DNA of 64,000 bases. It comes from Enterobacter mori. GTDB lineage: Bacteria > Pseudomonadota > Gammaproteobacteria > Enterobacterales > Enterobacteriaceae. This document shows, piece by piece, positions 44,715-54,481 of this stretch (position 1 is its first letter; the number at the start of each line of letters is the position of its first letter). Where the stretch lies: NCBI RefSeq assembly GCF_025244905.1, contig NZ_CP104285.1:1860001-1924000 (forward strand), written 5' to 3'. The notes below the pieces were generated by a model, which saw only the letters and a list, made by a program, of their open reading frames with translations, was not told the DNA's origin and did not search any database. Position numbers and translations under genes: made by a program.

Positions 44715-44862
44715 CACAACGTCTCCTTATCTCAGGTGTTCGACAGACGATACGTGCTAAGCACAATCTGCAATTTAGCATAATGCTTTTAAAGAACGGG
44801 CGAAAATGATGGGCAGCAGGTAGACTTAGGCAAAAATAACGCGTCTTTTTGAAGGGGAACGA

Positions 44863-45399
44863 ATGACGTATCAACAAGCTGGACGCATCGCTGTCTTAAA
44901 ACGTATTGCCGGTTGGGTCATTTTTATTCCGGCTGTGATTTCCACGCTGATTTCGGTACTCAAATTTATGTACGATCACAGCGAAAAGCAGCCGGGGATC
45001 AATGCGGTAATGCTGGATTTCGCGCATGTGATGATTGAAATGATGCGTTTTAACACCCCGTTCTTAAATTTTTTCTGGTTTAACTCACCGACACCGAATT
45101 TCCATCAACAGGCGAATGTTGGCTTTTGGGTGATTTACGCGCTGATTTTTATCGCGATGGCATTGCAGGCATCAGGCGCGCGCATGAGTCGCCAGACGCG
45201 TTTTTTACGCGAGGGTGTGGAAGACCAGCTCATTCTTGAGCAGGCGAAAGGGCCGGACGGGATGAGCCGTGAGCAAATCGAATCCCGCATTGTTGTTCCG
45301 CGTCACACGATTTTCCTGCAGATTTTCCCGCTCTATGTATTACCGGTAGTCATCATCGTGGCCGGTTATTTCTTTTTCTCTCTGCTCGGGTTTATCTAG
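44863..45399 (+). CDS. yniB: YniB family inner membrane protein
   Basis: A 178-residue membrane protein of unknown function, matching E. coli YniB. Three hydrophobic segments: residues about 14-33, 86-103 and 149-175, with a polar cytoplasmic loop between. GAAGGGGAA upstream of the ATG is a good ribosome site. Convergent with yniA. Confidence 0.92.
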   Translation: MTYQQAGRIAVLKRIAGWVIFIPAVISTLISVLKFMYDHSEKQPGINAVMLDFAHVMIEMMRFNTPFLNFFWFNSPTPNFHQQANVGFWVIYALIFIAMALQASGARMSRQTRFLREGVEDQLILEQAKGPDGMSREQIESRIVVPRHTIFLQIFPLYVLPVVIIVAGYFFFSLLGFI

Positions 45400-45428
45400 C
45401 GCCACAGCGGGTGGCGCATGACCGCCCG

Positions 45429-46289
45429 CTACGCCGCCAGTACCCGCTCCAGTGCGCGCTGCGCATTCACCAGATGTTGACCGCCAAACAGAATTGCCCG
45501 ATTCAACAGGGTATAAAGTTGATACACCGGCTGACGGTCGAGGAAGTCAGGTGGTAAGGGAGAGACCGACTGGTATCCGTCATAAATCTGCGGCAGCTGT
45601 TCAGGATGCAGCGGCAGCATGGCGAGGTCGCACTCTCTGTCACCCCAGTAACAGGCAGGGTCGAAGATATAAGGGCCGTTCGGACCCAGCGCACAGTTAT
45701 CTGACCACAAATCCCCGTGCAACAGTGAAGCCTGAGGCTGGTGCGCGGCAAGACGCTGCTGCACGTGTTCGACAATGGCATCAATGTTGCCAAATTCCAG
45801 TCCTTTCTCTGCCGCCAGCTCCAGCTGCCAGCCAATACGTTGCTCTGCAAAGAAGGTCGACCAGCGGCGTTGCCAGGCGTTCGGCTGCGGTGTGGTGGAG
45901 AGATCGTTGTCGAAATCGAGTCCAAACTGCGGTTGGTCGCTCCACTGGTGCAATCTCGCTAGCTGCTGGCCAAGAAGAAACGCGTTATGGGCATCCAGTG
46001 GGCGAGCGGGGAGATATTCCATGACCAGAAAACTGTAGTCGCGGTCACTGCCCACGGCCCAGACGTGCGGGACGGTGACCGTTTTGCTGCGCGACAGCAG
46101 TTCCAGCTGATCGGCTTCGGCAGTGAAGATGGGGAGAAGTTCACGTTCATCGCATTTCACGAAAAGGTCGCGCCCCGCGTAGCGTAAATGCCACGCGGCG
46201 TGGATCTCACCGCCAGGCAGTTCATTACGCAGTTCAATTTCACCTTCACCTAATTGCTCGCTCAAAAGATGACTGATAGCCTGCCACAT
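45429..46289 (-). CDS. yniA: Fructosamine kinase family protein YniA
   Basis: Ketosamine-3-kinase of the aminoglycoside phosphotransferase fold, likely a protein-deglycation or repair kinase. The catalytic loop LLHGDLWSDNCALG and the DPACYWGDRECDLAM metal site are intact. The 286 residues equal the E. coli length. Confidence 0.95.
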   Translation of the reverse strand: MWQAISHLLSEQLGEGEIELRNELPGGEIHAAWHLRYAGRDLFVKCDERELLPIFTAEADQLELLSRSKTVTVPHVWAVGSDRDYSFLVMEYLPARPLDAHNAFLLGQQLARLHQWSDQPQFGLDFDNDLSTTPQPNAWQRRWSTFFAEQRIGWQLELAAEKGLEFGNIDAIVEHVQQRLAAHQPQASLLHGDLWSDNCALGPNGPYIFDPACYWGDRECDLAMLPLHPEQLPQIYDGYQSVSPLPPDFLDRQPVYQLYTLLNRAILFGGQHLVNAQRALERVLAA

Positions 46290-46394
46290 GATTTCTCTCC
46301 CATGTTGTCTGCCAGATCATAAAGTTAGCGCAAAACGGCTATTAAAAAATACGAACTAACGCACACCTGAGCGGTTTAAATTCATACAACGCAC

Positions 46395-46685
46395 TTATTG
46401 TTCTTTTTTTCGCCAGCTTTCCCAGGTATCTACCTCAATATCCGCATCCTTGTCGGTCACACTCTCGGCCAGGCTGCTTGCCAGGGCGTGAACCTCCTCG
46501 TCGCTGAGGGCGCTTATCAGGCCAAATGTCAGCGTGCCTAAATCATGAATATTGCCCTCATCGTCCGTGAGGGTGAGCAGAAAATTTGCCCGTGTAAAAG
46601 CGTTGTTGAGTTCATTGAGCTCGGTCAGTGACGCTTCATGAATATTGACGGTAATGACGTAGCGGGTGATGTCACCACTGCTCAT
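46395..46685 (-). CDS. ydiZ: Type V toxin-like/uncharacterised protein YdiZ
   Basis: A 96-residue protein of unknown function; the N-terminus MSSGDITRYVITVNIHEASL and LTLTDDEGNIHDLGTLTFGL match E. coli YdiZ. No known catalytic motif. It lies between yniA and pfkB on the same strand as both. The name's first words in the call should be read only as uncharacterised; no toxin evidence exists. Confidence 0.85.
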   Translation of the reverse strand: MSSGDITRYVITVNIHEASLTELNELNNAFTRANFLLTLTDDEGNIHDLGTLTFGLISALSDEEVHALASSLAESVTDKDADIEVDTWESWRKKEQ

Positions 46686-46756
46686 AGTTCACCTCATTGT
46701 TATCATGAAAGTTTTCTTAGCATAGTCGATAGTGCATTTTTGGCGACTATGGCTCG

Positions 46757-46788
46757 TCTTTCCCCTCTCCCTGGAAGAGAGAGGGGGC
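46757..46788. repeat. CCCTCTCCC-family palindrome after pfkB
   Basis: TTTCCCCTCTCCCTGGAAGA followed by GAGAGGGGGCGG, a stem of about 9 bp. It lies just past the pfkB stop and shares the core of the repeats at 1344 and 29695. Confidence 0.65.
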
Positions 46789-46790
46789 GG

Positions 46791-47723
46791 TTAATTTTGG
46801 GACAGATAATCGACAATTTTCTGGGTGTCAGGCAGCGAACAAAGCCGCGTTCCCTGATTGATGGTTGCAGCGCTACCTGCTGCAACGCCGTAGCGCGTCA
46901 TCTCCAGCAGCGACGCACCCTGCGCCAGCTTCATCGTCATCGCCCCCACCATACTGTCGCCTGCGCCAACGGTGCTCTGGCTTTTCATGGGGGGTGGCAC
47001 AACCTGTACATAGCCCGTTCCATCCACGGCCAGCGCACCCTGAGGGCCAAGGGAAACCACCACGCGCAATGCCTTGCCGCTGCGTATCAGTTCTTGCGCG
47101 GCGTTACGCACGTCATCGGGCTGGGTGAGTTCACGATTCACCAGCGCGCTTAGCTCTTTCTGATTGGGTTTGACCAGCTCAAGATTACCTGGCTCCAGGG
47201 CGGCTTTTAACGCCTCGCCGGAACTGTCGACAATGCACCGGATACCTCGTTGCTGCGCTGCCCGAATTAATGCTGTGAGTTTCTCTGTGCTCACGCCCGG
47301 CGGCAGGCTGCCGCTAATCACCAGCAAAGCGCCCCTTTCAATTGTCAGGACCTTCTCCTCAAGCTGACGAAACTCATCATCACTCAATTTTGCCCCCGGC
47401 ATAACAAAGCGGTACTGCTCGCCGCTGGACTCAACGTGAACGTGCAGGTTTTGTCGCGTCCAGTCGCTGGCCTCGACGGTCTGAACGGCAACCTGTTCAT
47501 CGGCAAGCAGAGAAACCAGATGTTCACCAGTGGCACCACCGGCAGGAAAAATCGCCGTCGCCTTGCCTCCGAGGTGGGTAATTGCGCGTGCGACGTTTAT
47601 ACCGCCACCACCGGGCTCAAACACCGGGGCGCTACAGCGTAGTTTACCTTCCGGGTAAATCTGTGCGGTTAAGGTAGCGGAATCGAGAGAAGGGGAGAGT
47701 GTCAGCGTGTAAACAGGAACCAT
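46791..47723 (-). CDS. pfkB: 6-phosphofructokinase II
   Basis: Minor phosphofructokinase of the ribokinase family: fructose 6-phosphate plus ATP to the 1,6-bisphosphate. The signature VFEPGGGGINVARAITHLGG and the catalytic Asp in VGAGDSMVGAM are intact. The second of two adjacent ATGs (47723) is best placed for the GGAGG ribosome site. The 310 residues are 1 more than E. coli. Confidence 0.96.
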   Translation of the reverse strand: MVPVYTLTLSPSLDSATLTAQIYPEGKLRCSAPVFEPGGGGINVARAITHLGGKATAIFPAGGATGEHLVSLLADEQVAVQTVEASDWTRQNLHVHVESSGEQYRFVMPGAKLSDDEFRQLEEKVLTIERGALLVISGSLPPGVSTEKLTALIRAAQQRGIRCIVDSSGEALKAALEPGNLELVKPNQKELSALVNRELTQPDDVRNAAQELIRSGKALRVVVSLGPQGALAVDGTGYVQVVPPPMKSQSTVGAGDSMVGAMTMKLAQGASLLEMTRYGVAAGSAATINQGTRLCSLPDTQKIVDYLSQN

Positions 47724-47894
47724 CATAACCTCCTTTTTGCATGGGTTCCTTTAAGCCTGGCACCAATCGACAGGAAGGCAACGTAAATAACAGTATGATT
47801 TTAAATATGAATGCTGACAAAAGAGCGGGAATGTTTTTATAAAATAAAAGTCGTTTTGGGATCGTTCTTATTCAAAAAATGAAATAAGAAAACA

Positions 47895-47923
47895 TTGCTA
47901 TGTTATTTGCGGCTTTTTATAAT
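47895..47923 (+). promoter_or_regulatory. Sigma-70 promoter of the ydiY leader
   Basis: TTGCTA, a 17-base spacer, and a perfect TATAAT. Predicted transcription start near 47930, which would give an 89-base leader before ydiY, or a 67-base RNA if the terminator works. Confidence 0.65.
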
Positions 47924-47972
47924 TTGTTACCTTTCTCTGGACGCCTTGTCATTGATCCTCAAGAAAGTTTCC

Positions 47973-47996
47973 GAGACCGTGATGGTCTCTTTTTTT
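47973..47996 (+). terminator. Intrinsic terminator in the ydiY leader
   Basis: GAGACC-GTGAT-GGTCTC followed by seven T. It ends only 22 bases before the ydiY start. It is therefore an attenuator-like element or the end of a small RNA, since no gene upstream on this strand needs a terminator here. Confidence 0.75.
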
Positions 47997-48018
47997 GTTG
48001 TATGGACTCCTTAATAAA

Positions 48019-48777
48019 ATGAAGCTTTTGAAGACAGTACCCGCTGCAATGATGCTGGTGGGTGGCGTGTTTGCGTCAATGAATGCAATCGCCGATGATT
48101 CCGTTTTTACTGTCATGGACGATCCCTCCACAGCGCAAAAACCTTTTGAAGGTAACCTGAACGCAGGGTATCTGGCGCAATCCGGCAACACGAAAAGCTC
48201 TTCCCTGACCGCAGACAGCACCTTGACCTGGTATGGCAACACCACCGCCTGGTCACTGTGGGGGAATGCCAGCAACACCTCAGCGAATGACGAGCGATCG
48301 TCCGAGAAATACGCCGTAGGCGGGCGTAGTCGTTACAATATGACCGATTATGATTACCTGTTCGGTCAGGCAAGCTGGCTAACAGACCGCTATAACGGCT
48401 ACCGGGAGCGTGATGTCTTCACTGCTGGTTATGGTCGCCAGTTCCTCAACGGACCGGTACACAGTCTGCGTTTCGAATTCGGTCCAGGCGTACGTTATGA
48501 TGAATACACCGACGGTGATACCAAAACCCAACCGCTGGGCTATGCGTCGGGTACTTACGCCTGGCAGATGACCGACAACACCAAATTCACGCAGGGTGTT
48601 TCGGTATTCGGTGCTGATGATACGACGCTGAACTCCGAGACGGCGCTGAATGTGGCCATCAATGAACACTTTGGGTTAAAGGTAGCGTACAACGTGACCT
48701 GGAACTCAGCACCGCCTGAAACTGCGCCTGATCATACCGACCGCAGGACGACAATTTCTTTGGGCTATAAAATGTAA
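48019..48777 (+). CDS. ydiY: DUF481 outer-membrane protein YdiY
   Basis: Acid-inducible beta-barrel-like salt-tolerance family protein of 252 residues, E. coli length. The signal peptide MKLLKTVPAAMMLVGGVFAS ends near residue 25 (AIA|DD). The mature part has alternating beta strands such as GNLNAGYLAQSGNTKSSSL. The start at 48019 is chosen over 47995, which would overlap the leader terminator. Confidence 0.92.
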   Translation: MKLLKTVPAAMMLVGGVFASMNAIADDSVFTVMDDPSTAQKPFEGNLNAGYLAQSGNTKSSSLTADSTLTWYGNTTAWSLWGNASNTSANDERSSEKYAVGGRSRYNMTDYDYLFGQASWLTDRYNGYRERDVFTAGYGRQFLNGPVHSLRFEFGPGVRYDEYTDGDTKTQPLGYASGTYAWQMTDNTKFTQGVSVFGADDTTLNSETALNVAINEHFGLKVAYNVTWNSAPPETAPDHTDRRTTISLGYKM

Positions 48778-48780
48778 TCT

Positions 48781-48812
48781 AAAGGGGCCGACATTATTTC
48801 GGCCCTTTTTTA
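48781..48812 (+). terminator. Intrinsic terminator of ydiY
   Basis: AAAGGGGCCGA, loop, TCGGCCCTTTTT with further T. It begins 4 bases after the stop. Confidence 0.9.
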
Positions 48813-49037
48813 ATTTTTAGAAATTGTGCTGATTTATATTAAACGGCGTTTTAAAATAATCGGTCCGAAAATATTTCCATACTTTCTTCATAATTACACC
48901 ATTCTCTGAATGTTCAGATTATTTGACACGAATTGATAAATAAACTGACTATGCAAAAGTGTGATCCAGATCTACACTGTGACTACAGGCAAAATTCAGC
49001 CTTAGGTCTTTAAGCTCTAATTAGTATGAGAATAAAC

Positions 49038-49241
49038 ATGATGAAAAAAATCAAAACTGCTGCAGCAGCAATGGTGCTTTCGGCACTCTCTTTTGGCGTA
49101 TTCGCTGCTGACCACACAGGTATTAGCACCGCCTCTGATGTTGAGGCGGGTTCAAACATCGCCCCGGCGTCGCAGTCTACCGGTCAGTCAATGAATGATG
49201 CGTTTGACGTGCATACACTGGTAGCCGGTGAGTGGTCCTGA
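49038..49241 (+). CDS. Small exported protein of unknown family
   Basis: I do not recognise this gene. The ATG at 49038 (an ATG follows at 49041, and another in frame at 49026) gives 67 residues. A signal peptide MMKKIKTAAAAMVLSALSF ends at FAA near residue 23; the mature product is about 43 residues, acidic, without cysteine, and ends AFDVHTLVAGEWS. The signal is like that of BhsA/YhcN proteins, but the DUF1471 domain is absent. The ribosome site is weak. A hairpin follows the stop. Confidence 0.65.
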   Translation: MMKKIKTAAAAMVLSALSFGVFAADHTGISTASDVEAGSNIAPASQSTGQSMNDAFDVHTLVAGEWS

Positions 49242-49270
49242 TACTTCTTTCGGTTTTAAACCTCACCTTA

Positions 49271-49298
49271 AAAAACCGGATTTTGATGTACCGGTTTT
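49271..49298 (+). terminator. Hairpin after the small exported gene
   Basis: AAAACCGG and CCGGTTTT pair around an 11-base loop, 30 bases after the stop. The T-run is short, so terminator function is likely but not certain. Confidence 0.55.
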
Positions 49299-49378
49299 CA
49301 TCACATCAATGCTGTAAAGATATTCAAAGATTTTTCAGGGTTTGATGTCTTATTACTTTTCCTTGCAATGCGTTAACA

Positions 49379-49486
49379 CTAACCCCATATCATTGCAGCC
49401 CAGCGCAATAACAACATTGCACCGCAGATTGCAATTAATACGACCACCATTTTCCAGTGCTTTGCGGCAAAGCGTTTTGTTGGCAT
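49379..49486 (-). CDS. yniD: Small membrane protein YniD
   Basis: A 35-residue single-span membrane protein starting MPTKRFAAKHWKMVVVLIAI and ending RWAAMIWG. It differs in only a few positions from E. coli YniD as I know it. Positively charged N-terminus, then one hydrophobic helix (about 13-32). AAGGAAGAGG precedes the ATG by 2 bases. Function unknown. Too short for usual gene finders. Confidence 0.9.
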   Translation of the reverse strand: MPTKRFAAKHWKMVVVLIAICGAMLLLRWAAMIWG

Positions 49487-49585
49487 AACCTCTTCCTTGT
49501 CAGTTTATTGTTCCAGTCTACCAAAAAAATGCGGTAAAAATCGCATTATTCGGGACAAAGGGTTATGCCACGGCATTGATTCGTG

Positions 49586-49678
49586 TCAGAACCAATGGAA
49601 TCTGTCGGCAAGAATCAACACTAAACCGGCAGCGGAAAGGATATTCAATATCAAAACGGTTCTACTGGACACATTCAT
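49586..49678 (-). CDS. yncL: YncL-like small membrane protein
   Basis: A 30-residue ORF starting MNVSSRTVLILNILSAAGLV and ending RFHWF. The first eight residues and overall pattern match E. coli YncL, a stress-induced 31-residue membrane protein as I recall it. Single hydrophobic helix at about 7-24. AAGGGG lies 8 bases upstream of the ATG. It lies 99 bases upstream of yniD on the same strand, possibly one transcript. Confidence 0.75.
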   Translation of the reverse strand: MNVSSRTVLILNILSAAGLVLILADRFHWF

Positions 49679-49689
49679 GTGATGCCCCT

Positions 49690-50000
49690 TGGGTGTGTAA
49701 GGACCTGTTCAAGAATAGCTCAGCACTTTTGAATTGCGAGCCATGTTTTGCGAAAGTTCGTTTACTCATACCGATGAGTGCAGGTTCAAACGGGTCGCAG
49801 AGGGTGCATTCGCCCTTTCATTAGTGTTACCATTAGGGTGCTTGCCGTAAATCCGCATTTGTCTGAAATCGGCGGGAGCATGATGACGAGCCAATTTGAC
49901 GATTGTTGGTCAGATGGTTTCGCAATCTATTGTTAAATAATGATTATTTTCTTTGTATATGCTCTTATGTGTGGGGCATCACTGCAAATAAGGATATAAA
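49690..50000 (+). other. thrS leader region
   Basis: No gene is seen here. In E. coli the thrS mRNA leader folds into tRNA-like arms that bind threonyl-tRNA synthetase and block translation. GTGC-(TTGCCGTAAATCC)-GCAT at about 49838-49858 has a CGTAA-like loop resembling a threonine anticodon (CGU), but I cannot show the full operator by eye. An in-frame ATG is preceded by AAGGATAT at 49990. Confidence 0.4.
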
Positions 50001-51929
50001 ATGCCTGTAATTACTCTTCCTGATGGCAGCCAACGCCATTACGACCACGCTGTTAGCCCAATGGATGTTGCCCTGGATATCGGTCCTGGACTCGCGAAAG
50101 CGACCATCGCTGGCCGTGTAAATGGTGAGCTGGTTGATGCGTCCGATCTGATTGAGAGCGATGCGAAGCTGTCTATCATCACCGCGAAAGACGAAGAAGG
50201 TCTTGAGATCATTCGTCACTCCTGCGCGCACCTGTTAGGTCATGCGATTAAACAGCTGTGGCCAAACACCAAAATGGCGATCGGCCCGGTTATCGACAAC
50301 GGCTTCTACTATGACGTTGACCTCGATCATACCCTGACCCAGGAAGATATCGACGCGCTCGAAAAACGTATGCACGAGCTCGCCGAAACCAACTATGACG
50401 TCATCAAGAAGAAAGTCAGCTGGCACGAAGCGCGTGAAACCTTCGTGAAGCGCGGCGAGAGCTATAAAGTCTCTATTCTTGACGAAAACATTTCGCATGA
50501 TGACAAGCCTGGCTTGTACCATCACGAAGAATACGTCGACATGTGCCGTGGACCGCACGTGCCGAACATGCGCTTCTGTCATCACTTCAAGCTGATGAAG
50601 ATCGCAGGCGCCTACTGGCGTGGCGACAGCAACAACAAGATGTTGCAGCGTATTTATGGTACCGCATGGGCAGATAAGAAAGCCCTGAACGCGTACCTGC
50701 AGCGCCTGGAAGAGGCTGCGAAACGTGACCACCGTAAAATTGGTAAACAGCTTGACCTGTATCATATGCAGGAAGAAGCGCCGGGTATGGTGTTCTGGCA
50801 TAACGACGGCTGGACTATCTTCCGTGAACTGGAAACCTTCGTTCGCTCCAAGCTGAAAGAGTACCAGTATCAGGAAGTGAAAGGCCCGTTCATGATGGAC
50901 CGTGTGCTGTGGGAAAAAACCGGCCACTGGGACAACTACAAAGATGCAATGTTCACCACCTCGTCTGAGAACCGTGAGTACTGCATCAAGCCAATGAACT
51001 GCCCGGGTCACGTCCAGATCTTCAACCAGGGTCTAAAATCCTACCGCGACCTGCCGCTGCGTATGGCGGAGTTCGGTAGCTGCCACCGTAACGAGCCATC
51101 GGGTGCGCTACACGGTCTGATGCGCGTTCGTGGCTTTACTCAGGATGATGCGCATATCTTCTGTACTGAAGATCAGGTCCGTGACGAAGTTAACGCCTGT
51201 ATTCGTATGGTCTACGATATGTACAGCACCTTTGGCTTCGAGAAGATCGTGGTCAAACTCTCAACGCGTCCGGAAAAACGTATCGGTAGCGATGAGACAT
51301 GGGATCGCGCAGAAGCGGATCTCGCCGTGGCGCTGGAAGAGAACGGCATTCCGTTCGAATACCAGCTGGGCGAGGGCGCATTCTACGGTCCGAAAATTGA
51401 ATTTACCCTGTATGACTGCCTCGATCGCGCATGGCAGTGCGGTACTGTACAGCTGGACTTCTCCCTGCCGCAGCGTTTAAGCGCCTCTTATGTTGGCGAA
51501 GACAACGAGCGTCAGGTACCGGTAATGATTCACCGTGCAATTCTCGGTTCTCTGGAGCGCTTCATCGGCATTCTGACCGAAGAGTTTGCTGGCTTCTTCC
51601 CAACCTGGCTTGCGCCAGTGCAGGTCGTGGTGATGAACATTACCGATTCTCAGGCGGATTACGTTAAAGAATTGACGCAGAAACTACAAAATGCGGGCAT
51701 TCGCGTAAAAGCAGACTTGAGAAATGAGAAGATTGGCTTTAAAATCCGCGAGCACACTTTACGTCGTGTCCCGTATATGTTGGTCTGTGGTGATAAAGAG
51801 GTGGAAGCAGGCAAAGTTGCCGTTCGCACCCGCCGTGGTAAAGACCTGGGGAGCCTGGACGTAAGTGAAGTGATTGAGAAGCTGCAACAAGAGATTCGCA
51901 GCCGCAGTCTTCAACAACTGGAGGAATAA
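50001..51929 (+). CDS. thrS: Threonyl-tRNA synthetase
   Basis: Charges tRNA(Thr). The order is an N-terminal TGS domain ([20 protein letters not shown]), an editing domain (about 60-240), and the class II catalytic core (zinc Cys in [10 protein letters not shown], and motif 2 in SCHRNEPSG). The anticodon-binding domain is at the end. The 642 residues equal the E. coli enzyme. First gene of the translation cluster. Confidence 0.98.
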   Translation: MPVITLPDGSQRHYDHAVSPMDVALDIGPGLAKATIAGRVNGELVDASDLIESDAKLSIITAKDEEGLEIIRHSCAHLLGHAIKQLWPNTKMAIGPVIDNGFYYDVDLDHTLTQEDIDALEKRMHELAETNYDVIKKKVSWHEARETFVKRGESYKVSILDENISHDDKPGLYHHEEYVDMCRGPHVPNMRFCHHFKLMKIAGAYWRGDSNNKMLQRIYGTAWADKKALNAYLQRLEEAAKRDHRKIGKQLDLYHMQEEAPGMVFWHNDGWTIFRELETFVRSKLKEYQYQEVKGPFMMDRVLWEKTGHWDNYKDAMFTTSSENREYCIKPMNCPGHVQIFNQGLKSYRDLPLRMAEFGSCHRNEPSGALHGLMRVRGFTQDDAHIFCTEDQVRDEVNACIRMVYDMYSTFGFEKIVVKLSTRPEKRIGSDETWDRAEADLAVALEENGIPFEYQLGEGAFYGPKIEFTLYDCLDRAWQCGTVQLDFSLPQRLSASYVGEDNERQVPVMIHRAILGSLERFIGILTEEFAGFFPTWLAPVQVVVMNITDSQADYVKELTQKLQNAGIRVKADLRNEKIGFKIREHTLRRVPYMLVCGDKEVEAGKVAVRTRRGKDLGSLDVSEVIEKLQQEIRSRSLQQLEE

Positions 51930-52475
<546 letters not shown>

Positions 52476-52548
52476 GGCCTTCAAGCAGCAAAATCTGTGG
52501 AGCCTTCGGGTTTCATAGGTTTTGTTCGCCTATGTTTCGTTTATTTAA

Positions 52549-52770
<222 letters not shown>

Positions 52771-52797
52771 GCCGTTAACGTTTAATTTTTTTACTAA

Positions 52798-53178
<381 letters not shown>

Positions 53179-53185
53179 GCCAGTT

Positions 53186-53216
53186 GAGAGAGGGGGCTTT
53201 GCTCCCTCTTTTGTTT
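53186..53216 (+). terminator. Intrinsic terminator after rplT
   Basis: AGAGAGGGGG, a CTTTG loop, CTCCCTCTTTTGTTTT. It closes the thrS-rplT transcript ahead of the pheM leader. Confidence 0.82.
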
Positions 53217-53300
53217 TAACATCATCAGAACATTGACTTTTACCCGTCCAGGCTTTTCAATAAGGTCTTCACGGTTTTTACCACACAAGGTAACGCAAGC

Positions 53301-53345
53301 ATGAATGCTGCTATTTTCCGCTTCTTCTTTTACTTTAGCACCTGA
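53301..53345 (+). CDS. pheM: PheST operon leader peptide PheM
   Basis: A 14-residue peptide, [14 protein letters not shown], identical to the E. coli leader peptide as I recall it, with five phenylalanines in ten codons. Its translation senses charged tRNA(Phe) and decides the attenuator. Confidence 0.97.
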
Positions 53346-53349
53346 ATTC

Positions 53350-53418
53350 AGGAGGCTAGCGCGTGAAAGATGAAACGAAAAACAGCGCCAGATAAGCCTC
53401 CCAATGGAGGCTTTTTTT
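53350..53418 (+). promoter_or_regulatory. Attenuator of pheST-ihfA
   Basis: The segment AGGAGGCT at 53350-53357 can pair with AGCCTCC at 53395-53401 as antiterminator. The terminator stem AGCCTCC-CAAT-GGAGGCT is followed by seven T (53412-53418). Ribosome stalling on pheM Phe codons should favour readthrough. Confidence 0.92.
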
Positions 53419-53440
53419 GTGTCTAAATTCGAGAGAATAA

Positions 53441-54466
<1,026 letters not shown>

Positions 54467-54481
54467 GGGCAGGACAGAACA

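Noticed and set aside
46395..46685. A specific toxin or enzyme function for ydiZ
   Set aside because: No motif supports it. The call wording that mentions a toxin type should be ignored; the product is simply uncharacterised.
48960..48976. A CRP site before the small exported gene
   Set aside because: TGTGATCCAGATCTACA has only one good half-site; the second half fits the consensus poorly.
49379..49678. A toxin-antitoxin system made of the two small membrane proteins
   Set aside because: Both are homologues of small E. coli membrane proteins not known as toxins, and no antisense RNA gene is visible.
49497..49682. A 61-codon plus-strand gene
   Set aside because: It is antisense to the YncL-like ORF, has no ribosome site and no recognisable feature.
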